Positions 1 through 5,773 of a stretch of DNA of 6,525 nt are shown piece after piece. Position numbers and translations under genes: made by a program. Origin of the DNA: Gemmatimonadota bacterium (lineage in GTDB: Bacteria > Gemmatimonadota > Gemmatimonadetes > Gemmatimonadales > GWC2-71-9); assembly GCA_025360265.1 (NCBI GenBank), contig JANYCP010000134.1, positions 1-6,525 of the forward strand. Direction: 5' to 3'. The notes under the pieces were generated by a model that saw only the letters and a list, made by a program, of their open reading frames with translations, was not told the DNA's origin and made no database searches. Numbering within the stretch: position 1 is the first letter of the stretch; each line of letters starts with the position of its first letter.

Positions 1-342
1 CTGTTCGTCGGTTCCCCAGCGTAGCAGTGCGTTGTTGAAGAGCGTGTTATGCACGTCAACGTAGATCGCCGCCGACGCGTCGACGCGCGCAAGTTCCTCG
101 ATCGCGAGGGTGGCCAGGAAGATCGACCCGCCGGCACCGCCATACTGCTCGGGTACCTCGATGCCCATGAGCCCGAGTTCGAAGAACTTGGTGATCAATT
201 CGGGCATGAACTGAGAGGCCTCATCCATCTCGTGGACGTGCGGACCGACCTCAGTCTCGGCAAACTCACGGACGGTCTGGCGAAAGAGTTCTTCCTCTTC
301 GGAGAGGACGGAGAGTGGCTGGGGTGCGTTGGCGACGGTCAT
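1..342 (-). CDS. Acyl-CoA dehydrogenase, short/branched-chain type (partial, N-terminal 114 residues)
   Basis: Reading the minus strand from the ATG at 342-340 gives an open frame of exactly 114 codons to the left edge. It starts MTVANAPQPLSVLSEEEELF and contains a Glu-rich N-terminal helix, LGLMGIEVPEQYGGAGGS at about residues 61-78, and EELARVDASAAIYVDVHNTL at about residues 84-103, then ends in RWGTDEQ. These are hallmark motifs of the acyl-CoA dehydrogenase N-terminal helical domain, and they resemble the mammalian short/branched-chain enzyme (ACADSB) in particular. The family uses FAD to form the alpha-beta double bond of acyl-CoA thioesters in fatty acid or branched-chain amino acid breakdown, passing electrons to electron transfer flavoprotein. 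The FAD site and catalytic Glu lie beyond the window, so substrate is not settled. An in-frame TGA upstream (403-405) with no other good start supports ATG 342. No strong Shine-Dalgarno lies within 15 bases of it. It is 70 bases downstream of the regulator gene on the same strand. Confidence 0.9.
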   Translation of the reverse strand, partial: MTVANAPQPLSVLSEEEELFRQTVREFAETEVGPHVHEMDEASQFMPELITKFFELGLMGIEVPEQYGGAGGSIFLATLAIEELARVDASAAIYVDVHNTLFNNALLRWGTDEQ

Positions 343-371
343 GCGGTGGTCCGGGTCGAAGTTGTGGCTCC

Positions 372-410
372 AAAATAAGGGGGGAGGGGTGCGAATGAAC
401 CGTCACACCC
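372..410 (-). terminator. Possible intrinsic terminator after the regulator gene
   Basis: On the minus strand, three bases after the regulator stop codon, GGGTGTGA pairs with TCGCACCC (8 bp including one G-T wobble; plus-strand arms 403-410 and 387-394) around an 8-base loop. It is followed by CTCCCCCC and then TTATTTT (378-372). The eight bases between stem and T-rich run make it a poor classic terminator. TATTTT could instead serve as a -10 element for the acyl-CoA dehydrogenase gene. Confidence 0.35.
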
Positions 411-412
411 GT

Positions 413-3400
413 TCAATAGCGCACCGTCCAATCGATATCCGTCCTTACCCCCGTCCATACTTGCATCGGGCCATGCAGCAGCTTCGTCCCCGCTGATTCG
501 TCGCCGAGCCAGATGCGGTATCGCCGATCGCGAAGAATCGGTTCGGTGGAAAGCCAGACGACACGATTGTTGATCGCCACGCCGCAGCGGCCATCGGGAA
601 GGATCTGCAAGCGTAATGTCCACCAGGTACCGGAGCGAAGCGTTGCGGCAATCGCCGAAAGGTCGCCATAGGCGCGGACGCCACCGCGGAATGCCGCGCG
701 GGCGGCCTCCCACCGGCTTTGGCCGGGGAAGATGATGCCGCAGCTCAACTCGATCTCGCCACGGGTCGGGGGCGCCTTCCGCTGGTCGGCCGCCGCGAAA
801 CTCGCGAGGTCTATTCCGCCAACGATCGCGACGTCGAATCGCTGATGCGGTGTCATTCCGATCGGCGTGGAAACCTGGATTTCCAATCCGAGCCCGTCGG
901 TGATGCTGAGTGAATCTCGCAGCACCGCCATGCTTGGATAACTTCCGTCGCCGCGATTCCAGAGTGCGCGCACATTCTGCGGACCGGTGACCACGACGGG
1001 CGTCGGATCGCCCCACGGCAGCCAGCGACTGGTCCAATTCTCATCCCATCGTTCATTGAAAACGATTTCCGGCGTCTTTCCGGCGACACGAACCGACTTG
1101 CTCACCGTGCGCCAGCCAACCAGCGACGCGGTCATCTTGACCGTGCCGGCAGAGTGCACGCGAATTTCTCCGACCGAGTCGATCGTTGCCACGAGCGTGT
1201 CGCTGCTGCTCCAGGCGATCGGTGCGTGGATCGGGATCTGGGTACCCGAGCGTGTCATTGCCCGTACGCCAAGCCTGGTGCCAATTCCCGGCTGGATCTC
1301 GCGCACCGAATCGGTGAATTCGAGATGATCGATCAGCCACGATTGATCCGGGCTTCCTTCCCACCAGCGAATCGCATTGCGCCGAAGTCCGTCGCTTGAG
1401 ACCTCACGCGCCTTGGCTGGATTGTCGAGTGGAATGATCATCTCGTGGAAGCCGGGTGTGCCGGTCATTCGAGCGGATGCCGCCACCCAGCGAAGGTCCT
1501 GGCTCTCTCGAACCCCCGAAGCGTACGGGACGATGACGTCGCTGGTGTTGCGCGCCCAGTCATAGATCACCAGCGGCAACGAATCAGGTAGATCGACCGT
1601 GATCAGCAAGCGGTCGAGTCCGACCCAACCGAACACTCCGAAAATCGGTTGTCCACCGATCGTCCGGCACTCCGGCTCGTGCGCACCGTCAATCGTGGTG
1701 ACGCAGACCATCGGCGGCGCGTCTGCCGGGTTGCGCAGGAAAGCGACGCGTGTCCCATCCGGCGACACATATGGACTGATGTTCTGCGCGGTGCTGTGCG
1801 TGAGCTGCCGCGCGGTACCGGTCGCCGTATCAAAGATCGCGATCTCATAGTGACTGGCGCCCACCGGTGACCATCGTTCGGTGGTGCCGATCAGCGCGGA
1901 GCCATCGGGAAGCCATCCCTGCACGAGGTCATCGCGCCATTGCCGCGTGAGGCGGCGGACGCCGCTGGGCGTGCGCAGCCAGATGTCGAGCGTGGTGCTG
2001 TCACCCGAATCCTGGATCCAGGCGACCGAGCGGCCGTCTGGAGAAATCGCCGGCGGAAGTTCGGGGTATGCGCGTGCGGCGTCCGACATTGTGCTGCGCC
2101 AGCTTGAAGGAGCTGCCGGGGCACTCGTGCCATTCCAGTCCGCCTGGCGCGCGCCAACGGCCAAGGTCTTTCCGGTAGTATCGACATACACCAGGCGTTG
2201 CGCCGTCTTCGCGTCATCGCGCCCGCCGAGCATCACGGCGAGCGGAACGAGCACGACCGCGAACGCTGCGGCAAGCTGGCGTGCGCCCGACCAGAGGCCG
2301 ATGCGCCAGTGAACGGGAAGCGCACGAACGAGTGATCGTACCGCGACCGATTCAGCCGGCTCGCCGAGCAACTCCACGGTCATGTCCAAATCGCTGCGAC
2401 GGTCGCCGCCCCGGCGCGCACGCAGCACGTACCGCCGATGCAGTTGTTGTACGGAGCGGTGGTCGTGTGCAGCGGCAAAGTGGCGCACGGCACGAAGGAG
2501 TCGATCAGGATCGTCGGTGTTTCCCTGCACGTAGAGCTCGCCAACGGCGCGTTCTGCCCCCGCTTGCAGCGCCGGAGACAACGCCGCTCGTACGGCGATT
2601 ACGATTTCATCGTGCGCCACGATCCAGGCATTGATGTTGCGCGTGACCAGTCCTTGTTGTTCGAGGCGGGCCAACGCGTGATCGAGCTGATCGCGTGGAA
2701 TGTCGGGCAGAGTCGGCTCAATGGGTGCGCCGGCAGTCGCGAGCACGCCCAACAGCCAGAGTTCCTCCGGTGCCAGCGCTCGCACACGCTCCCGCAGTGC
2801 TTCTCCCGTTTGCAGCAACGCGTGAAGCCGCGCTTCATCGCGGCAGTGCCACATCGCGTTCTCAAGCGCGAGCACACCTTGTTCGATCGCGAGTCGAATG
2901 GTCTCGAGCAACAGCAGCGGCGATCCACCGGTGGCACGGTGCAGCCCGGAGTTGAACGTGCCGCTCCACCCGCCCTGCGACGGGAGCGAGCCAAGCGCTG
3001 ATACCAGCGACGCAACCTGCTCCAGCGTGAGGGCGGCAAGTGGTAGCGTCACGCAATGGCTGTTCGTGGGCCTGCGTTCAGGTCGAGCCGCGGTGATGCA
3101 AAGCAGATGTGCGCCGTCGATCCGGTTGAACACTCCTTCCAGCAGCCGCCACGACTGTGCATCGATCCAGTGCAGGTCGTCAATCGCAAGAACAAACGGC
3201 TCTTCGCTGCTCACCGCATGAATCAGCTCGGCCACGGCATGGATCCGTCGGCGCAACGCTTCTTCGCCTCGAGCATGGTCGGGTGACGCAGCGAACTGTG
3301 CGGAAAGCGTCGGGTTGAGCGCGACCAACGTCGATGCGGACGCTGGCGCGATCCCGGTGGCACCGCGCAGCGCGGCAATCGCCGATGCAAGATCTCCTGC

Positions 3401-4393
3401 GAGCGCATACGGCACGTCGCGATCGCCGATCGTTCCGCGAACCTGCACGATGCGCGCGCCACTGGCGCGAAGCCTGGCGCAGGCATCGTGCAGCAGTCGC
3501 GATTTTCCGATCCCGGCTGCTGCAGCAAGATGGAGATGACGTGCCCGGCCAACGCGTGCGGCATCCCAGGCCGACGTGATTGCCGAGAATTCGCGCTCAC
3601 GGCCCGTGAGTTCGGCCACAAGTCCCGCAGCACTCGATTCATCGGTGCGCGTGGGCGCGAGACCTCGCGCTCGCGCCATCGCGCTTCGCGTTGCCGCCTC
3701 GAGCACCAGTTCCTCGGCCTCGGCCCAGCGCTGCAACGCATCGGCCTCAACCGCAGCCCCCACAAGATCATGGGCGCTGATGACCGCCTCGAGCACCAGC
3801 CGCCAAGCTGCTTCCGACGTTGGCGCCAGCGTGCGAACCTGTTGCGCGATGCGCAATCCACCGCGCGCGTCGCCCTGGTTCAGGTGACGCCGCACCACGA
3901 TGTCGGCACTCCGCAGCAAAGCGATTTCCAGTCGATGCCGTTCCAGGTCGGCCCACTGCTCAAACGCGGCACCGCCTGGCACCCCAAACGCGGGAAGGAA
4001 GGCGCCGCGGTAGATCCCGATCGCCCCTTCGGGGTCACCCTGTTCCAGCAGTGCGACGAACTGGTCGCGGTCGGTGCCGATCGCACCGGTAAGGGTCAGT
4101 TCCTCGGTTCCCGTGAGGGCGTCGTCTCCGATCAGCCGCCGCAGGTGGAAAAGGGTCTGGCGGAGGGCGTTGCGGGCTCGGTCCGGGTCGAGGTCGGCCC
4201 AGAGAAGGTCGAGAAGAAAGTCTCTGGAGGTGCGACGACCGGGGGTGAGGGCCAGATAGACCAGGAGCGCATACGGCTTTCCGGGCCCGAGGACCGGCTC
4301 GGCGGCGCCAACGGCGTAAAGCCCTGCCTCGCCGAGAGTTCGGAGCGAGAGGGTGCGCGAGGTGAATGGGGAATCTGGCGGTCCGGCGGGCAT
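413..4393 (-). CDS. Transmembrane one-component regulator: wHTH-BTAD-STAND ATPase-TM-TolB-like propeller-Big_2-LamG-like fusion
   Basis: A 1326-residue frame with no interruption. Domains: OmpR/SARP-type winged helix about 15-100 (ARNALRQTLFHLRRLIG at 73-89 is a hallmark); BTAD helical domain about 108-250; STAND/MalT-like ATPase about 262-500 with Walker A AAAGIGKS (291-298), Walker B FVLAIDDLHWID (400-411) and TGGSPLLLLE (488-497); a helical region to about 700; one hydrophobic helix about 706-721; TolB-like propeller about 733-1030 with repeated SPDG motifs (784-787, 877-880); Big_2 Ig-like domain about 1030-1104 (WSSSDTLVATID at 1061-1072); LamG-like beta-rich end about 1108-1326. Arg698 and Arg705 before the helix predict a cytoplasmic N-terminus and external C-terminus. 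The inferred role is an ATP-dependent transcription factor gated by an external ligand, which is unknown. A TAG directly precedes the ATG at 4393, so no upstream start is possible. No clear Shine-Dalgarno is present. Domain assignments are by motif; the C-terminal one is least sure. Confidence 0.88.
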   Translation of the reverse strand: MPAGPPDSPFTSRTLSLRTLGEAGLYAVGAAEPVLGPGKPYALLVYLALTPGRRTSRDFLLDLLWADLDPDRARNALRQTLFHLRRLIGDDALTGTEELTLTGAIGTDRDQFVALLEQGDPEGAIGIYRGAFLPAFGVPGGAAFEQWADLERHRLEIALLRSADIVVRRHLNQGDARGGLRIAQQVRTLAPTSEAAWRLVLEAVISAHDLVGAAVEADALQRWAEAEELVLEAATRSAMARARGLAPTRTDESSAAGLVAELTGREREFSAITSAWDAARVGRARHLHLAAAAGIGKSRLLHDACARLRASGARIVQVRGTIGDRDVPYALAGDLASAIAALRGATGIAPASASTLVALNPTLSAQFAASPDHARGEEALRRRIHAVAELIHAVSSEEPFVLAIDDLHWIDAQSWRLLEGVFNRIDGAHLLCITAARPERRPTNSHCVTLPLAALTLEQVASLVSALGSLPSQGGWSGTFNSGLHRATGGSPLLLLETIRLAIEQGVLALENAMWHCRDEARLHALLQTGEALRERVRALAPEELWLLGVLATAGAPIEPTLPDIPRDQLDHALARLEQQGLVTRNINAWIVAHDEIVIAVRAALSPALQAGAERAVGELYVQGNTDDPDRLLRAVRHFAAAHDHRSVQQLHRRYVLRARRGGDRRSDLDMTVELLGEPAESVAVRSLVRALPVHWRIGLWSGARQLAAAFAVVLVPLAVMLGGRDDAKTAQRLVYVDTTGKTLAVGARQADWNGTSAPAAPSSWRSTMSDAARAYPELPPAISPDGRSVAWIQDSGDSTTLDIWLRTPSGVRRLTRQWRDDLVQGWLPDGSALIGTTERWSPVGASHYEIAIFDTATGTARQLTHSTAQNISPYVSPDGTRVAFLRNPADAPPMVCVTTIDGAHEPECRTIGGQPIFGVFGWVGLDRLLITVDLPDSLPLVIYDWARNTSDVIVPYASGVRESQDLRWVAASARMTGTPGFHEMIIPLDNPAKAREVSSDGLRRNAIRWWEGSPDQSWLIDHLEFTDSVREIQPGIGTRLGVRAMTRSGTQIPIHAPIAWSSSDTLVATIDSVGEIRVHSAGTVKMTASLVGWRTVSKSVRVAGKTPEIVFNERWDENWTSRWLPWGDPTPVVVTGPQNVRALWNRGDGSYPSMAVLRDSLSITDGLGLEIQVSTPIGMTPHQRFDVAIVGGIDLASFAAADQRKAPPTRGEIELSCGIIFPGQSRWEAARAAFRGGVRAYGDLSAIAATLRSGTWWTLRLQILPDGRCGVAINNRVVWLSTEPILRDRRYRIWLGDESAGTKLLHGPMQVWTGVRTDIDWTVRY

Positions 4394-4410
4394 CTAACGG
4401 AAGCCTAACG
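4394..4410. repeat. CTAACG direct repeat with 11-bp period
   Basis: CTAACG occurs at 4394-4399 and again at 4405-4410, one helical turn apart, immediately upstream of the regulator start codon (CGTTAG on the coding strand). BTAD/SARP regulators of actinomycetes bind direct repeats spaced about 11 bp. This pair could therefore be an autoregulatory site, although the second unit also overlaps the candidate -10 element. Confidence 0.35.
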
Positions 4411-4429
4411 CCGCCGGGTCAGGTTGCAA
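4402..4429 (-). promoter_or_regulatory. Candidate promoter of the regulator gene, predicting a near-leaderless transcript
   Basis: On the minus strand TTGCAA (4429-4424, -35-like) is followed 16 bases later by TAGGCT (4407-4402, -10-like, three of six consensus positions). A start about seven bases downstream would fall at 4394-4396, next to the ATG at 4393. That agrees with the lack of a Shine-Dalgarno site. The match is weak and the promoter consensus of this lineage is not known from the window. Confidence 0.25.
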
Positions 4430-4437
4430 TCTGTCGA

Positions 4438-4451
4438 GGTCCGTTCGGACC
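4438..4451. promoter_or_regulatory. 14-bp inverted repeat, candidate operator in the divergent intergenic region
   Basis: GGTCCG TT CGGACC is a perfect inverted repeat with 6-bp arms and a 2-bp centre. It lies between the divergent regulator and lipoprotein genes, 19 bp upstream of the lipoprotein ATG and 45 bp upstream of the regulator ATG. Its left arm overlaps the first copy of the 11-bp direct repeat. The position suits a dimeric repressor or activator site, but no binding protein can be named. Confidence 0.4.
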
Positions 4452-4460
4452 ACTTTACCC

Positions 4461-4464
4461 GGAG
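4461..4464 (+). promoter_or_regulatory. Ribosome binding site of the lipoprotein gene
   Basis: GGAG sits five bases before the ATG at 4470 and supports that start. No convincing -10/-35 pair for this gene could be found in the 76-base gap. Confidence 0.6.
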
Positions 4465-4469
4465 TCGTC

Positions 4470-5708
4470 ATGTCGAGGTCCCAGCTTGTTTCAGCGATCG
4501 TTGCGGTCGGTGCGTCGTTCACGCTCGGGTGCGGCAGCGGCAGCGGCCCAACCACCGTGACCCCGCCGCCGCCCCCGCCAACTGGCGCGCTGAGCGGTCG
4601 ACTGGTGGACGATCCGGTTGAAGGGGTCACCTACGTTACCACGTCGGGAGTCACCGGCGTGACCGGGCCAAACGGCGAGTACTCCTACAATGCTGGCGAC
4701 CGCGTGTCGTTCAAGCTGGGCACCAAGGTTCTCGCTGCTGGCATCACGGCAACCGGCATCATTACCCCAGTCGCGATGGCGGCCAATGCGACCATCCTGC
4801 AAAACCTCCTCGTGCTCCTCCAGTCGCTCGATGCGGACGGCAATCCGCTCAACGGGATCCGTATCCCGCAAGGCTCCCGCGACGCAGTCGACAGTACCCT
4901 GAATCTCGGCCTCGATCCGTCGGTCTTCGCATCGTCCGCCAACACCGTGTTGGTGAAGGCGCAGCAGGCCGGCGGCATCACTACCGGAATCACCGCACCA
5001 GCGCAGGCAAGCAGCACATTCCGTCGGCAATTTCTGCAACTCTTCGCGCTGAGGGTCTGGGCAAGTTCGGACGCCACGACGTTCCTCATGTTTCGCGCCG
5101 ATACGTCGGGGAACTATCTCATGACGCAGGCGGCGCCGAGCGAACTGGGCGGCCACGCCGGCATCGAGGCCGGAAAGATCACCTCGGCGGGCTTCGATAC
5201 CTTCGGCTGGATGTGGTCAAAGCCCACGCTCACCATCGATACCAACGGTCAGTGGGGACTCTCCGACCTGCTGCCTTGCGAACGTGTGCAGCTGTTGGGC
5301 GACTTCATTACTTCCACCGACTGCACCGGTGCGGCCGGCGGATCCGTCACCCACATGGAGAACAACGCCACCTCCATCGTGGGTGCGTGGGCGCTCGGCT
5401 CCACAACCAATGTGCAGGTGCTGACCTTGTTCTTCTTCTCGAATGGAAAGTTCGGCGTGGTCGATCCGACGGGAAGCACTGCGACGCCGTCGTGCGGTGG
5501 CCCGGGCGTGGAGTACGGGTCGTACACCTATGACGCAACGACCAAGCTCCTCAAGGTCTCGAACCTGCAATACAATACCAACGGCTGCGCAGGATTGAGC
5601 GGAACGACGGCCGCCGCTGCGGGATTGACGTTCACCTTGAGCAGCGACGGGGCCACGGCGACATACAACGATGGCGCGGCGCGTACGGTGTACCGGGTGT
5701 CCCAATAG
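4470..5708 (+). CDS. Putative exported lipoprotein with Pro-rich linker, regulatory-like beta domain and duplicated C-terminal module
   Basis: A 412-residue protein. Residues 1-20 form a short signal sequence ending FTLG before Cys21. The lipobox is non-canonical (T-L-G-C rather than L-A/S-G/A-C), so lipidation is likely but not certain. A Ser/Gly/Pro linker with six consecutive prolines (32-37) follows. Residues 40-102 (LSGRLVDDPVEGVTYVTTSG, then TGPNGEYSYNAGDRVSFKLG) match a beta-sandwich module common in bacterial surface lipoproteins, followed by LLQSLDADGNPLNGIRIP (116-133), which usually accompanies it. Two related beta-rich modules lie at about 196-265 and 306-377, each with a GG..G[IV]E.G core and a [DN]TNG..GLS end. 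Cys270, 285, 342 and 373 could form disulfides outside the cytoplasm. No catalytic motif is recognisable, so binding or structural function is likeliest. It is divergent from the regulator, with which it shares a 76-base intergenic region, and may be its target. Confidence 0.85.
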   Translation: MSRSQLVSAIVAVGASFTLGCGSGSGPTTVTPPPPPPTGALSGRLVDDPVEGVTYVTTSGVTGVTGPNGEYSYNAGDRVSFKLGTKVLAAGITATGIITPVAMAANATILQNLLVLLQSLDADGNPLNGIRIPQGSRDAVDSTLNLGLDPSVFASSANTVLVKAQQAGGITTGITAPAQASSTFRRQFLQLFALRVWASSDATTFLMFRADTSGNYLMTQAAPSELGGHAGIEAGKITSAGFDTFGWMWSKPTLTIDTNGQWGLSDLLPCERVQLLGDFITSTDCTGAAGGSVTHMENNATSIVGAWALGSTTNVQVLTLFFFSNGKFGVVDPTGSTATPSCGGPGVEYGSYTYDATTKLLKVSNLQYNTNGCAGLSGTTAAAAGLTFTLSSDGATATYNDGAARTVYRVSQ

Positions 5709-5714
5709 ACACAT

Positions 5715-5734
5715 CGTGCCGCGGGGGCGGCGTG
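5715..5734 (+). other. GC-rich hairpin between the two exported-protein genes
   Basis: CGTGCCGC pairs with GCGGCGTG (8 bp with two G-T wobbles) around a GGGG loop, seven bases after the lipoprotein stop. No T-run follows, so it is not a standard intrinsic terminator. It may attenuate or stabilise the upstream mRNA, or reflect high GC content. Confidence 0.3.
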
Positions 5735-5740
5735 GCGCGT

Positions 5741-5746
5741 TAGATT
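5741..5746 (+). promoter_or_regulatory. Candidate -10 element for the PEGA-like repeat gene
   Basis: TAGATT matches TATAAT at four of six positions. A start six or seven bases downstream (about 5752-5753) would give a leader of about 21 bases that includes the GGAG ribosome site. The surrounding GCGTTAGATT resembles GCGTTAGGCT in the candidate regulator promoter. No -35 match is seen 16-18 bp upstream. Confidence 0.3.
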
Positions 5747-5761
5747 CGCGTGTCACCCACT

Positions 5762-5765
5762 GGAG
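5762..5765 (+). promoter_or_regulatory. Ribosome binding site of the PEGA-like repeat gene
   Basis: GGAG lies eight bases before the ATG at 5774. It decides this start, because the ATG opens directly onto a signal peptide. Confidence 0.6.
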
Positions 5766-5773
5766 CCATCACC

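Larger units (their letters stand above)
4432..4481. repeat. 11-bp direct repeat TGTCGAGGTCC flanking the lipoprotein start
   Basis: TGTCGAGGTCC is present at 4432-4442 and identically at 4471-4481, 39 bp apart. The second copy overlaps the lipoprotein start codon and first codons (ATG TCG AGG TCC). The core TCGAG resembles the heptamer described for actinomycete SARP proteins, but 39 bp is not a multiple of 11. It could be a regulatory site or coincidence. Confidence 0.35.

Noticed and set aside
49..378. 109-codon plus-strand open frame at the left edge
   Set aside because: The opposite strand encodes unmistakable acyl-CoA dehydrogenase motifs. This frame is its complement, with no ribosome site or recognisable motif.
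3488..4408. 306-codon plus-strand open frame opposite the regulator's N-terminus
   Set aside because: It is antisense to the region encoding clear winged-helix, BTAD and ATPase motifs. Its translation is Arg/Gly-rich and shows no domain, as expected for a shadow frame in high-GC DNA.
4424..4457. TTGCAA with ACTTTA as a promoter for the lipoprotein gene
   Set aside because: The spacing is over 20 bases and the -10 match is very poor. TTGCAA is palindromic and fits the minus-strand direction better.
4559..4582. CCG/CCC-rich short repeat as a possible microsatellite
   Set aside because: It encodes the proline linker of the lipoprotein and is fully explained as coding sequence. Phase variation by slippage is possible but the tract is short and interrupted.
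4491..5156. 221-codon minus-strand open frame inside the lipoprotein gene
   Set aside because: Arg-rich shadow of a gene that has a signal sequence, a ribosome site and recognisable domain patterns on the other strand.
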